From Nocardioides alpinus (GTDB lineage Bacteria; Actinomycetota; Actinomycetes; Propionibacteriales; Nocardioidaceae): a stretch of 64,000 bases of DNA. A program made the position numbers and the translations under genes. Location of the stretch: assembly GCF_900112035.1 (NCBI RefSeq), contig NZ_FOKC01000001.1:1041279-1105278 (forward strand), read 5' to 3'. How positions within the stretch are numbered: position 1 is the stretch's first letter; each line of letters starts with the position of its first letter. Below the pieces are notes generated by a model. The model was not told the origin of the DNA. It made no database searches and saw only the letters and a program-made list of their open reading frames with translations. Shown here piece by piece: positions 1-8,698 of the stretch.

Positions 1-118
1 TGACCAGCCGGCGGCTGAGCGCGTTGCGGTTGGCCGGGCTGTCGAGGGTGAGGGTCGCGACCGCGTCGGAGACGGCGTAGTGGACCAGTTCTGTGGACGA
101 GTGGGCCGCATCGGTCAT
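1..118 (-). CDS. Enoyl-CoA hydratase/isomerase family protein, N-terminal fragment
   Basis: The first 39 codons of a minus-strand gene are visible before the window edge; the rest lies to the left. The ATG at 118 opens a reading frame whose residues 20-39 (VATLTLDSPANRNALSRRLV) match the opening beta strand and the D-P/S-N-x-x-N-A-L signature of crotonase-fold enoyl-CoA hydratases. Such enzymes act on acyl-CoA thioesters in the cytoplasm, usually in beta-oxidation. It diverges from the molybdopterin oxidoreductase gene at 175, with only 56 bp between the starts, so the shared upstream region holds the SigK-type promoter for the other gene. Substrate cannot be judged from this fragment. Confidence 0.8.
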   Translation of the reverse strand, partial: MTDAAHSSTELVHYAVSDAVATLTLDSPANRNALSRRLV

Positions 119-140
119 GGGCGTCATCCTGCCGCACCAC

Positions 141-168
141 CCATCCAGCACACCCTCGGCTCCGAACA
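141..168 (+). promoter_or_regulatory. SigK-type promoter, leaderless, for molybdopterin oxidoreductase
   Basis: CCATCC at 141-146 and CGAACA at 163-168 are separated by exactly 16 bases. The same hexamers and spacing recur at 1834-1861. Known SigK promoters of mycobacteria have a CCATCC-type -35 and a CCGAAT-like -10. The -10 box ends 6 bases before the ATG at 175, so transcription would begin at or next to the A of the start codon, giving a leaderless mRNA. Confidence 0.72.
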
Positions 169-174
169 CCCCCC

Positions 175-1716
175 ATGCAGACCACACCCACGCCGTCCCG
201 AGGACGCACGCTCCGCCACGCGGCGTACGGGGTGCTGGCCACCGTCGTCGGCCTCGCGGCCGCGCACCTGGTCGCCGCGCTCACCGTCCCGGCAGCCTCG
301 CCGGTGCTGGCGGTCGGCTCGACGGTCATCGACCTGACGCCGACCCCGCTCAAGGAGTGGGCCATCCGGGAGTTCGGGAGTGCCGACAAGATCATCCTGG
401 TCGGCTCGGTGACGGTCGTCGTGCTGCTGCTCGCCGCTGCCGCAGGCATCATCGCGGCCAAGCGCGAGACCGTGGGTCTGCTCATCGTCGTGGGTCTCGC
501 CGGAGTGGCAGGCGTGCTCGCCGTGCTGCGTCCCGGCTCGGGTCCCCTCGACATCGTCCCCGCTCTGGTCGCCGCGGTCGTCGCCGCCACCTCGTTGTGG
601 TGGCTGCACCGCATCGACGACCGGAGCGCCACCGGTGCGTCGCCCACGGGCGACGGACCGAGCCGGCGCGGGGTCGTGCTGGCAACCGGTGGCCTCGCCG
701 CGGCCGCAGTGACCATGGGGGCGCTCGGCCGCTGGGTGACGTCCTACCGCCTCGGCGGGACCGACATCGCGCTGCCGGTTGCCACCGACCCCGCCGCCGC
801 CGTCCCCCAGGGCCTGGAGACGATGTACGACGGCATCAGCCCGCTGCAGACGCCCAACGCGGACTTCTACCGCGTGGACACCCGGCTGTCCGTTCCTGCC
901 GTCGACGTCGACTCGTGGACCCTGACCATCGACGGTGACGTCGACAAGGAGGTCACGCTGACCTTCGACGACCTCGCCGCGATGGGCGTCGTCGAGCGCG
1001 ACATCACCCTCACCTGCGTCTCCAACCCGGTGGGCGGCCCGTATGTCGGCGCAGCCCGCTGGCTCGGCGTCCCGCTGGCCGACGTGCTCGCCCGGGCCGG
1101 CATCGACTCGACCAAGGCCGACCAGATCCTCTCCACCGACGTCGACGGGATGACCATCTCGACACCTCTGGACGTGGCCCTCGACGGCCGCGACTCGCTG
1201 ATCGCGATCGGGATGAACGGTCAACCGCTGCCGCGCGAGAACGGGTTCCCGGTGCGCATGGTCGTGCCCGGCCTCTACGGCTTCGTCAGCGCATGCAAGT
1301 GGATCACCCGCATGACCCTCACGACGTACGACGCCGAGCAGGCCTACTGGACCGAGCGTGACTGGGCGATCGACGCCCCCATCAAGCTCTCCAGCCGGAT
1401 CGACACTCCGCGCGCGCTGTCGAAGACCCCTGCCGGCCAGGTGATCATCGGCGGCGTCGCCTGGGCCCAGGGCTCGGGCATCGACAAGGTCGACGTCCGC
1501 ATCGACGGCGAGGCCTGGAAGCCCGCGAAGCTCGGCCCCGAGGTCGGTGACGACTACTGGCGCCAGTGGTACTTCGAGTGGGATGCCAGCCCCGGCCAGC
1601 ACTTCCTCGCGGTCCGCTCGACCAACAAGGACGGCGACGTGCAGACCGACGTGCGGATGGCGTCGTTCCCCGAGGGGTCGTCGGGCATCCAGGAGATCTC
1701 CGTCACCATCGAGTGA
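175..1716 (+). CDS. Membrane-anchored molybdopterin-dependent oxidoreductase (sulfite oxidase family)
   Basis: The 513-residue protein has an N-terminal membrane part with about four hydrophobic segments (roughly residues 13-35, 78-97, 102-120, 124-143) and a linker. From about residue 210 to 430 follows a sulfite-oxidase-type Mo-pterin domain, and a C-terminal dimerisation-like beta domain ends the protein. Cys281, in the stretch DITLTCVSNPVGG, sits where the family's Mo-ligand cysteine is found; the segment GLYGFVSACKWITRM is also typical. The catalytic domain should face outside the membrane. The substrate is unknown; related YedY/MsrP proteins reduce sulfoxides. The ATG at 175 fits the SigK-type promoter directly upstream and suggests leaderless translation. 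Co-regulation with the fasciclin protein by SigK is inferred. Confidence 0.88.
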   Translation: MQTTPTPSRGRTLRHAAYGVLATVVGLAAAHLVAALTVPAASPVLAVGSTVIDLTPTPLKEWAIREFGSADKIILVGSVTVVVLLLAAAAGIIAAKRETVGLLIVVGLAGVAGVLAVLRPGSGPLDIVPALVAAVVAATSLWWLHRIDDRSATGASPTGDGPSRRGVVLATGGLAAAAVTMGALGRWVTSYRLGGTDIALPVATDPAAAVPQGLETMYDGISPLQTPNADFYRVDTRLSVPAVDVDSWTLTIDGDVDKEVTLTFDDLAAMGVVERDITLTCVSNPVGGPYVGAARWLGVPLADVLARAGIDSTKADQILSTDVDGMTISTPLDVALDGRDSLIAIGMNGQPLPRENGFPVRMVVPGLYGFVSACKWITRMTLTTYDAEQAYWTERDWAIDAPIKLSSRIDTPRALSKTPAGQVIIGGVAWAQGSGIDKVDVRIDGEAWKPAKLGPEVGDDYWRQWYFEWDASPGQHFLAVRSTNKDGDVQTDVRMASFPEGSSGIQEISVTIE

Positions 1717-1731
1717 CATGCCACCAGCTGC

Positions 1732-1796
1732 CCGCCGGGCGGTGTGTGGCGCAGGTTCCGAGCCTTCCGGACCCTGCGCCACTCACCGCCCGGCGG
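1732..1796. terminator. Large intergenic hairpin after the oxidoreductase gene
   Basis: Arms at 1732-1755 and 1773-1796 (24 bases each, one mismatch) enclose a 17-base loop, starting 15 bases after the stop codon at 1716. No clean T-run follows directly, but TTTTTC occurs at 1817-1822. It probably ends the oxidoreductase transcript before the second SigK-type promoter at 1834. Confidence 0.6.
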
Positions 1797-1833
1797 TCAT
1801 TTCGGATCAGTTCAACTTTTTCTTCACGACCAC

Positions 1834-1861
1834 CCATCCGGCCGCGGCACCGCACCGAACA
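1834..1861 (+). promoter_or_regulatory. SigK-type promoter for the fasciclin lipoprotein
   Basis: CCATCC at 1834-1839, a 16-base spacer and CGAACA at 1856-1861 repeat the promoter layout at 141-168. The predicted transcript start lies about 50 bases before the ATG at 1919. A GAAAGG ribosome-binding site is visible about 10 bases before that ATG. In M. tuberculosis the fasciclin proteins MPT70/MPT83 are the classic SigK targets, which supports the call. Confidence 0.75.
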
Positions 1862-1918
1862 CCTCCTGAAAGCGGGCCATCACGGCCCACTCACATGCTT
1901 CCAACGAAAGGCAACCCC

Positions 1919-2575
1919 ATGAACACCAAGCTCCGCACCCGCACCCTGGGCCTCGCCGCCCTCGCGCTGACCGCGTCCATGAGCCTGGCTGCCTGTGGCA
2001 GCGAGAGCGACACCGACTCGGCGGCCGAGCCCACCACGTCGGAGACGCCGATGGAGTCCGAGGCCCCGGCCGAGGAGCCCATGGAGTCCGAGACCCCCGC
2101 CGCTGACGGCCCGTTCGGCCCCGGCTGCGCCGGTGTCCCCACCGAGGGCGAGGGCTCCGTCGAGGGCATGCTCGACGACCCGGTCGCTACCGCTGCGTCG
2201 AACAACCCGCTGCTCAAGACGCTCGTCGCCGCCGTGACCGAGGCCGGTCTCGTCGACACGCTCAACTCCGCCGACGCCCTGACCGTCTTCGCCCCGACCG
2301 ACGACGCGTTCGCGAAGATCGCGAAGAAGGACCTCAACGCGCTCCTCGCCGACAAGGAGATGCTCACCACGGTGCTGACCCACCACGTGGTGGCCGGCAA
2401 GCTGTCCCCCGAGGACGTTGCTGGTGAGCACGAGACCCTGGCCGGCGACACGCTGACCGTCGAGGGCTCTGGCGAGGACTTCACCATCGGCGACGCCGCC
2501 GTCGTCTGTGGCAACGTCTCGACGGCGAACGCCACCGTCTACGTGGTCGACTCGGTGCTGATGCCGGAGATGTGA
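1919..2575 (+). CDS. Fasciclin-domain lipoprotein, MPT70/MPT83-like
   Basis: The 218-residue protein starts with a lipoprotein signal peptide ending in the lipobox SLAAC (Cys26). An acidic P/E/S/T linker (about residues 30-65) follows, then one fasciclin (FAS1) domain at about 85-215 with the FAS1 blocks LTVFAPTDDAF and LTHHVVAGKL. It should be anchored on the outer face of the membrane; FAS1 domains usually mediate adhesion or matrix contacts. The start is ATG 1919, just after GAAAGG, rather than the in-frame upstream extension without a signal peptide. It has its own SigK-type promoter and lies directly before sigK. Two cysteines near positions 73 and 195 could form a disulfide, as in MPB70-type proteins. 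Confidence 0.9.
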   Translation: MNTKLRTRTLGLAALALTASMSLAACGSESDTDSAAEPTTSETPMESEAPAEEPMESETPAADGPFGPGCAGVPTEGEGSVEGMLDDPVATAASNNPLLKTLVAAVTEAGLVDTLNSADALTVFAPTDDAFAKIAKKDLNALLADKEMLTTVLTHHVVAGKLSPEDVAGEHETLAGDTLTVEGSGEDFTIGDAAVVCGNVSTANATVYVVDSVLMPEM

Positions 2576-2618
2576 TTCGTCTCCTGACGACTCACAATCC
2601 GAGCAACACTGCGCAAGG

Positions 2619-3233
2619 ATGGCTGACGTGAATCACGTGAGGCCCGTACCGGACGGGACGCCCCAGGGCGTCCCGTCCGGGGGCGACGCACCACAGCTGT
2701 CCGACCTGCTCCACCGGGCCGGACGTGGCGACGAGGCGGCTTTCGCCGCGTTCTACGACGCCACGTCCGCCCGGGCGTACGGCCTCGCACTCCGGGTCGT
2801 CCGCAACCCGGCGCACGCCGAAGAGGTGGCCCAGGAGGCCTACCTCGACGCCTGGCGCTCCAGCGCACGCTACGACGTGGCACGAGGGAGCGCGGCCGGT
2901 TGGCTGCTCACCATCGTCCACCGCAAGGCCGTCGACCGGGTCCGCTCGGTCGAGGCAGCCACCACCCGTGACGAGACCTGGAACCGCCAGACGGCCCCGG
3001 TCGACCACGACCAGACCTCCGAGGCCGCCCACGCCTCGCTCGACGCCGCACGCGTCCGCAGCGCGGTCGCCACCCTGACCGACGTGCAACGCCAGGCGGT
3101 CGAGCTCACCTACTTCGGCGGCTACACGCACACCGAGGTCGCCACACTGCTCGACGTTCCGTTGGGAACCGCAAAGACACGAATACGCGACGGACTGATC
3201 CGCCTGCGAGACCTGATGGGAGTTGGCTCATGA
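2619..3233 (+). CDS. sigK: ECF RNA polymerase sigma factor SigK
   Basis: The 204-residue protein has sigma region 2 at about residues 33-98 (including RVVRNPAHAEEVAQEAYLDAWR) and region 4 at about 140-195, with a helix-turn-helix around EVATLLDVPLGTAKTRIRDG. It directs core polymerase to a small regulon. Identification as SigK rests on the neighbours: the next gene is an RskA-type anti-sigma factor overlapping by 4 bp, the preceding gene encodes an MPT70-like protein, and the downstream genes match the M. tuberculosis Rv0449c-Rv0444c locus. No SigK-type promoter is visible directly before it, so its own promoter is unresolved. Confidence 0.9.
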   Translation: MADVNHVRPVPDGTPQGVPSGGDAPQLSDLLHRAGRGDEAAFAAFYDATSARAYGLALRVVRNPAHAEEVAQEAYLDAWRSSARYDVARGSAAGWLLTIVHRKAVDRVRSVEAATTRDETWNRQTAPVDHDQTSEAAHASLDAARVRSAVATLTDVQRQAVELTYFGGYTHTEVATLLDVPLGTAKTRIRDGLIRLRDLMGVGS

Positions 3234-3967
3234 GCGACGTGCACAAGCTCACGGGCGCCTATGCCCTGGACGCCCTCGACGACATCGAGCGGGCCCGGTT
3301 CGAGCAGCACCTCGCCGAGTGCGAGGACTGCCGGGCAGAGGTCGCCGAGATGCGCGAGACCGCAGCGCTGCTGGCCGAGACCTCCGCCGTCACGCCCCCG
3401 GACTCGCTGCGCAGCTCCGTGCTGGCCGGCATCTCCCAGGTCCGTCCCCTTCCTCCCGAGGTCCCCCGCACGACCACCCCGATCGACATCCGGTCCGCAC
3501 AGCCCGCCGGGCGGCGAGGTTGGATGCCCTTTCTGGTCGCGGCGGCCCTCGCGCTCTTCGTCGGGATCGGTGCGACGGTGACCCAGCCGTGGCAGTCCGA
3601 CGAGGTGCCCCAGCTGACCGCTGCCGAGCAGGTCATCGAGGCGCCCGACGCCCAGGAGGTCTTCGTGGACCTGGGCGAGGCCGGTCGCGCCACCGTGGTC
3701 CGCTCCAAGGACAAGGACCGCGCGGTGATCACGACCGAGGACATGGTCGCCGCCCCCGCCGGCAAGGTCTACGAGCTCTGGCTGATGTCGCCCGAGGGTG
3801 TCTTCACCTCCGCCGGGCTGATGCCGGACGCCGCCGACCAGACCCTGGTCCTCGAGGGCTCGGCCGCCACGGCGTCCGCGGTCGGGATCACCGTCGAGCC
3901 CGACGGCGGGTCCGAGAAGCCCACCACCGAGCCGATCGCCCTCTTCGACCTGACCGAGGCGACGTGA
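3230..3967 (+). CDS. rskA: Anti-sigma-K factor RskA
   Basis: The 245-residue membrane protein has an N-terminal cytoplasmic zinc-type anti-sigma domain (residues 1-50, motif His27-x3-Cys31-x2-Cys34), one transmembrane segment at about 99-118 (FLVAAALALFVGIGATV) and an external RskA-type beta domain from about 150. It should hold SigK inactive at the membrane until the protein is cleaved; regulated proteolysis of RskA is established in mycobacteria. ATG 3230 overlaps the sigK stop as ATGA, which couples synthesis of the pair. Confidence 0.92.
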   Translation: MSDVHKLTGAYALDALDDIERARFEQHLAECEDCRAEVAEMRETAALLAETSAVTPPDSLRSSVLAGISQVRPLPPEVPRTTTPIDIRSAQPAGRRGWMPFLVAAALALFVGIGATVTQPWQSDEVPQLTAAEQVIEAPDAQEVFVDLGEAGRATVVRSKDKDRAVITTEDMVAAPAGKVYELWLMSPEGVFTSAGLMPDAADQTLVLEGSAATASAVGITVEPDGGSEKPTTEPIALFDLTEAT

Positions 3968-6000
3968 ATGCGGACGCGCAGCGCCGTGTGGCGGTCGTCG
4001 GGTCCGGAGTAGCCGGGCTGACGGCTGCCTGGGTTGCCTCGCGCACCGCCCACGTCACGCTCTACGAGGCCGACGACCGCCTCGGCGGGCACGCCGACAC
4101 CCATCGCGTGCCGACGCCCGACGGCGAGCTCGCCATCGACACGGGCTTCATCGTCCACAATCGCAAGACCTACCCCACGCTGCTCCGGCTCTTCGCCGAG
4201 CTGGGCATCGAGACCCAGCCCTCGGAGATGTCGCTCTCGGTCAGCGATGCCGGCACCGGTGTCGAGTACGCCGGTGCGCTGGGCGCGCGCGGTCTCTTCG
4301 CCCAGCGCTCGTCCCTCCGCTCGCTCGACCACTGGCGGATGCTCCTCGAGATCCCGCGGTTCCACCGCCGCGCCCGCGCCGTCCTCGCGACCGACCCGTC
4401 GACGACCGGCCACGACGACCAGACGCTGCGTGACTTCCTCGCCGAATCCGACTTCTCGGCCGGCTTCGTCCGCCACTTCATGGAGCCCCTCGTCGCGGCC
4501 GTCTGGTCGTGCGACCCGGCGACGTCGCTCGACTACCCCGCCCGCTACCTCTTCACCTTCCTCGAGCACCACGGCATGCTCGGCGTCTTCGGCTCGCCCG
4601 AGTGGCGCACGGTCACCGGCGGCTCCGGGACCTACGTCGCCGCCGTCGGTGCGGCCATCCCCGACGTACGCCTCGAGACCAAGGTGACCTCGGTCCGTGA
4701 GCTCCCCGACGGGGTCGAGGTCACCGACGGCAGCGGCACCACCACGACCTTCGACGCGATCGTCATCGCCACGCACCCCTCGCACGCGCTCGGCATGCTC
4801 GAGGCGCCGAGCGACCTGCAGCGCGAGGTCCTGTCCGCCCTGCCCTACAGCAGCAACCCGGCGCTCCTGCACACCGATGTCTCGCTGCTCCCCGACGCCG
4901 TCGGCGCGCGCGCGTCCTGGAACTTCCACCGCCCCCGGAGTGCGCCTGCGAGCTCCGGGGCCCAGGAGGGGGCCGTCACGGTCACCTACGACCTCACCCG
5001 GCTCCAGCGCCTCCCCACCGACACCCACTACCTCGTCACCCTCGGCGGCGAGGACCTGGTGGACCCTGCCCTCGTCATCGACCGGATGGAGTACGAGCAC
5101 CCGCTCTACACCCCCGAGTCGGTGGCCGCCTCGCGACGGCTCCCGGAGATCAACACCGACCGGATCGCCTTCGCCGGCGCCTACCACGGCTGGGGATTCC
5201 ACGAGGACGGCGCGCGCTCGGGCCTCGTCGCGGCGACCCACCTCGACCTGCCGTGGACCCGCACGACGCACGCGGTCCCGCAGACCGGGCGCTTCACGAC
5301 GACCGTCCGGCACACCCGACGTACGCCGTTCACCCGCACCTTCGAGCACTCCTCCACCATGTGGCTGGTCGACCTCGACGCGCTGCCGGACCACGGCACC
5401 CTGGCCCGCTTCGAGGCCCGCGACCACCTCGGGTCCCCCGAGCGCACGCTGCGCCACAACGTCGAGGCGTTCCTCGCCGACCACGGCGTCACCCTCGGCG
5501 AGAGCGACCGCCCCGGCACGATCCTGATGGCCGCCCAGCCGCGCTCGCTGGGCTACGCCTTCAACCCGATCAGCGTGTTCTGGTGCTTCGACGACCACGG
5601 CCGCCAGGCGGGCGTCGTCGTCGAGGTGCACAACACCTACGGCGACCGGCACGCCTACCTCGTCCACCCGGACGAGCAGGGCCGGGCCCGGACCGACAAG
5701 GCGATGTACGTCTCCCCGTTCCACGGGGTCGACGGGACCTACGACATCGCCGTGCCGATCCCCACGGACCGCCTGCACGTCGCCGTGACGCTCCGCGGGC
5801 ACGACGCCGGTGCGACCGACGGGGCGTCCGCCCCCTTCAGCGCGAGCCTCACCGGCACCCGCAGCGACCTCTCCGTCCGCAGGACCCTCGGCGCCGCCCT
5901 GCGCGGCAGCCTGCAGATCCGGGCACACGGCATCTGGCTGTGGGCCCGCCGCCTGCCGATCCGACAGCGACCCCGCCACCGCCAGGAGGGCGTGCAATGA
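3964..6000 (+). CDS. Fused FAD-dependent oxidoreductase and DUF1365 protein
   Basis: A single 678-residue frame starts at GTG 3964, overlapping the rskA stop. Residues 9-18 (VAVVGSGVAG) form the dinucleotide-binding loop of an amine-oxidase/desaturase-like flavoprotein domain covering about 1-430. From about residue 442 a DUF1365 domain follows (WLVDLDALPDHG, then AAQPRSLGYAFNPISVFWCF). In M. tuberculosis the corresponding proteins Rv0449c and Rv0448c are separate genes beside ufaA1; here no stop or restart separates them. The join lies near a proline-rich stretch at about 430-441. The enzyme probably acts with the downstream methyltransferases on membrane fatty acyl chains. The exact reaction is unknown. 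Inclusion in the SigK operon is supported by the GTGA overlap. Confidence 0.87.
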   Translation: MNADAQRRVAVVGSGVAGLTAAWVASRTAHVTLYEADDRLGGHADTHRVPTPDGELAIDTGFIVHNRKTYPTLLRLFAELGIETQPSEMSLSVSDAGTGVEYAGALGARGLFAQRSSLRSLDHWRMLLEIPRFHRRARAVLATDPSTTGHDDQTLRDFLAESDFSAGFVRHFMEPLVAAVWSCDPATSLDYPARYLFTFLEHHGMLGVFGSPEWRTVTGGSGTYVAAVGAAIPDVRLETKVTSVRELPDGVEVTDGSGTTTTFDAIVIATHPSHALGMLEAPSDLQREVLSALPYSSNPALLHTDVSLLPDAVGARASWNFHRPRSAPASSGAQEGAVTVTYDLTRLQRLPTDTHYLVTLGGEDLVDPALVIDRMEYEHPLYTPESVAASRRLPEINTDRIAFAGAYHGWGFHEDGARSGLVAATHLDLPWTRTTHAVPQTGRFTTTVRHTRRTPFTRTFEHSSTMWLVDLDALPDHGTLARFEARDHLGSPERTLRHNVEAFLADHGVTLGESDRPGTILMAAQPRSLGYAFNPISVFWCFDDHGRQAGVVVEVHNTYGDRHAYLVHPDEQGRARTDKAMYVSPFHGVDGTYDIAVPIPTDRLHVAVTLRGHDAGATDGASAPFSASLTGTRSDLSVRRTLGAALRGSLQIRAHGIWLWARRLPIRQRPRHRQEGVQ

Positions 6001-7382
6001 CACTCGAGAAGAACCGCCCCGACGACCAGGCCCTCGCGCAGGGCACCGGGCGCCGCACCGAGCAGGCGAGCCAGAGCATGCCCGGCCTGGAGCCGCTGGT
6101 CCGCAGCCCCCGCACCGTGGTGTCCGCTGCCGTGGCCAAGCGCCTCTTCCGTGCCGCCGTCGGCCGCCTCGCCGTGACCGTCGTCGAGGAGCCCACCGGC
6201 CGTCGCCTGGGCCAGGGCGGGCCGATCATGCGCCTGCACCGCCCCGACGAGTTCTACGCCCGTCTCGGCCGCGACGGTCTCATCGGCTTCGGTGAGAGCT
6301 ACCTGACCGGCGCGTGGGACACCGACGACCTCGCCGGCTTCCTCACCGTGCCCGCCGCCCGGATCGCCACCCTGATCCCGGACTCGCTGCAGCGGATGCG
6401 CGCCTTCGTGACGCCCCGCCTGCCGCACCACCAGCGGAGCACCGAGGCCAACAGCCAGGCCAACATCTCGCACCACTACGACCTGTCCAACGAGCTGTTC
6501 GCGCTCTTCCTCGACGAGACGCTGAGCTATTCGTCCGCGCTCTTCGACACGTCCTCCACCTCCGCCCCGAAGGGCCCCGGCTCCGTCGGCGACCACCTGG
6601 TGTCCACCCCGCCGGAGCCCACCGACCACCCCGACGCCCTCCTGCACGACGAGGACTTCGCCGAGGCCCAGGGCCGCAAGATCGAGCGCCTGCTCGACGA
6701 GGCCGGCGTCACCGCCGGCAGCCGCGTGCTCGAGATCGGCACGGGCTGGGGCGAGCTCGCGATCCGCGCGGCCCGCCGGGGCGCCACCGTGCACTCGATC
6801 ACCCTCTCCGTCGAGCAGCTCGAGCTGGCCGAGGACCGCATCGCCGCCGCCGGGTTCGCCGACCGGGTCGAGGTCGAGCTGATGGACTACCGCGCCCTCG
6901 GCGCGACCGGACGGACCTACGACGCGGTCGTGTCGGTCGAGATGATCGAGGCGGTGGGCCACGAGTTCTGGGGCACCTACTTCCAGACCATCGACCAGGT
7001 GCTGGCCCATGGCGGCAAGGTCGCCATCCAGGCCATCACGATGCCCCACGACCGGATGCTCGCCACCCGCGGCGGCCACACGTGGATCAACAAGTGGATC
7101 TTCCCCGGCGGCTTCCTGCCCAGCGTCGAGGTCATCGACGAGGTCACGCGCGGCGAGACCGACCTGCGGCTGGTCGGGCAGCTCGAGATGGGCAGCCACT
7201 ACGCCGAGACGCTGCGTCGCTGGGACCGTCGGTTCCTCGCCCAGCGCGACGCGGTGCTGGCTCTCGGCTTCGACGACATGTTCATGCGGGTGTGGCACTT
7301 CTACCTCGCCTACTCGCAGGCCGGGTTCGCCAGCGGCTACATCAACGTCTCGCAGCTCACCTTCACCCGGGAGACCCCGTGA
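5997..7382 (+). CDS. Cyclopropane-fatty-acid synthase family methyltransferase (UfaA1-like), copy 1
   Basis: The 461-residue protein carries the CFA-synthase fold. Residues 244-253 (VLEIGTGWGE) are the S-adenosylmethionine loop, and ISHHYDLSNELFALFLDETL near 160 is the lipid-side motif of the family. CFA synthases transfer a methylene or methyl group from AdoMet to the double bond of unsaturated phospholipid chains; M. tuberculosis Rv0447c (UfaA1) has been linked to tuberculostearic acid. An insertion of about 30 residues rich in P and S follows the YSSAL segment. ATG 5997 overlaps the fusion gene's stop by 4 bp. It is followed by a second, shorter paralogue, so the two may act in sequence or on different substrates. 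Confidence 0.9.
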   Translation: MTLEKNRPDDQALAQGTGRRTEQASQSMPGLEPLVRSPRTVVSAAVAKRLFRAAVGRLAVTVVEEPTGRRLGQGGPIMRLHRPDEFYARLGRDGLIGFGESYLTGAWDTDDLAGFLTVPAARIATLIPDSLQRMRAFVTPRLPHHQRSTEANSQANISHHYDLSNELFALFLDETLSYSSALFDTSSTSAPKGPGSVGDHLVSTPPEPTDHPDALLHDEDFAEAQGRKIERLLDEAGVTAGSRVLEIGTGWGELAIRAARRGATVHSITLSVEQLELAEDRIAAAGFADRVEVELMDYRALGATGRTYDAVVSVEMIEAVGHEFWGTYFQTIDQVLAHGGKVAIQAITMPHDRMLATRGGHTWINKWIFPGGFLPSVEVIDEVTRGETDLRLVGQLEMGSHYAETLRRWDRRFLAQRDAVLALGFDDMFMRVWHFYLAYSQAGFASGYINVSQLTFTRETP

Positions 7383-8698
7383 CCCAGACCGCACCACGCT
7401 CCACCGCGACCCTCTCGACCGCAGGCGTCGCCGACCGCCTCGCCGAGGCGGTCCGGCCGTTCATCGGCGGCGACCTCCCGGTGCGCCTCGAGGCGTGGGA
7501 CGGCTCGGTCGCCGGTCCCCAGGGTGCCCCGGTCGTGGTGCTGCGCTCGCCCGACGCGCTGCGGCGCCTGCTCTGGCACCCGGGCGAGCTCGGGGCCGCG
7601 CAGGCCTACGTCACCGGTGAGCTCGACGTCCCCGAGCAGGACGGCTGGGACCTGGAGTCCGCGCTGTCGCACGCCTTTGCGGTGGGCGCCGAGCGCGGCC
7701 TGTCCGGCGTACGCCTCTCGCCCCGCGCGCTGGTCGACGCGATCCGCACCGCCTCCGGCCTCGGCGCGCTGGGCCGACCGCCGGCCGCACCCGCCTCGCA
7801 GGCGCGGATCAAGGGGCGCCTGCACAGCCTGGCGCGCGACCGGTCGTCGATCAGCCACCACTACGACCTCTCCAACGAGTTCTACTCCCTGATCCTCGAG
7901 CCGCAGATGGCCTACAGCTGCGGCTACCACGCGACGCCGGAGACGTCCCTCGAGGACGCCCAGCGCGCCAAGCTCGACCTCGTCTGCACCAAGCTCGGCC
8001 TCGAGGCAAGCATGAAGATGCTCGACGTCGGCTGCGGTTGGGGCTCGCTCTCGCTGCACGCCGCGGAGCACTTCGGTGCGCAGGTCACCGGCGTCACCAT
8101 CGCCGCGGAGCAGAAGAAGTTCATCGACGCCCGGATCGCCGAGCGCGGGCTGGAGGACCGGGTCGAGATCCGGCTCCAGGACTACCGCGAGGTCCCCGAG
8201 CGCGACCACTTCGACGCCGTCGGCTCGCTCGAGATGGGCGAGCACGTCGGCGCCACCAACTACCCGACCTACGTCGAGGTGCTCCGCCGCGCGGCGCGGC
8301 CCGGTGGCCGGGTGCTCGTCCAGCAGATGTCGCGCCAGGGCGCCGGTGGCGGCAAGCACCCCGGTGGCGGACCGTTCATCGAGTCGTTCATCGCCCCCGA
8401 CATGACCATGCGGCCGGTCGGCGAGACCGTCGACCTGATCGAGGCCGGCGGGCTCGAGGTCCGCGACGTCCACGCGATGCGCGAGCACTACGTCCTGACC
8501 GTCGCCGGCTGGATCGAGCGATTCGAGGCCAACCTGCCGCGGCTGACCGAGCTGGTCGGCGAGGAGGTCGTCCGCGTGTGGCGCCTCTACCTCGTCGGCG
8601 GCGCGCTCGCCTTCCGCGACGGCCGCATGGGCGTCGACCAGATCCTCAGCGTCCGCCCGGGCGCCCCGCACACCCTCCCGGCCGTCCGCACGTGGTGA
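7379..8698 (+). CDS. Cyclopropane-fatty-acid synthase family methyltransferase, copy 2
   Basis: The 439-residue protein is a CFA-type methyltransferase with ISHHYDLSNEFYSLILEPQM and the AdoMet loop MLDVGCGWG at residues 214-222. Its C-terminal half keeps the family pattern (VGSLEMGEHVG, GGRVLVQQMSRQ). It starts at GTG 7379, overlapping the preceding stop (GTGA). The two CFA-like proteins are clearly diverged from each other, so this is not a recent duplication. Two methyltransferases beside one FAD protein and DUF1295 suggest a multi-step methyl-branching or cyclopropanation route in membrane lipids under SigK control; this is inferred from neighbourhood. Confidence 0.88.
   Translation: MTQTAPRSTATLSTAGVADRLAEAVRPFIGGDLPVRLEAWDGSVAGPQGAPVVVLRSPDALRRLLWHPGELGAAQAYVTGELDVPEQDGWDLESALSHAFAVGAERGLSGVRLSPRALVDAIRTASGLGALGRPPAAPASQARIKGRLHSLARDRSSISHHYDLSNEFYSLILEPQMAYSCGYHATPETSLEDAQRAKLDLVCTKLGLEASMKMLDVGCGWGSLSLHAAEHFGAQVTGVTIAAEQKKFIDARIAERGLEDRVEIRLQDYREVPERDHFDAVGSLEMGEHVGATNYPTYVEVLRRAARPGGRVLVQQMSRQGAGGGKHPGGGPFIESFIAPDMTMRPVGETVDLIEAGGLEVRDVHAMREHYVLTVAGWIERFEANLPRLTELVGEEVVRVWRLYLVGGALAFRDGRMGVDQILSVRPGAPHTLPAVRTW

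Noticed and set aside
3964..6000. Frameshifted pair of genes read as one
   Set aside because: Both domains lie in the same continuous frame with complete motifs; there is no shift to explain.
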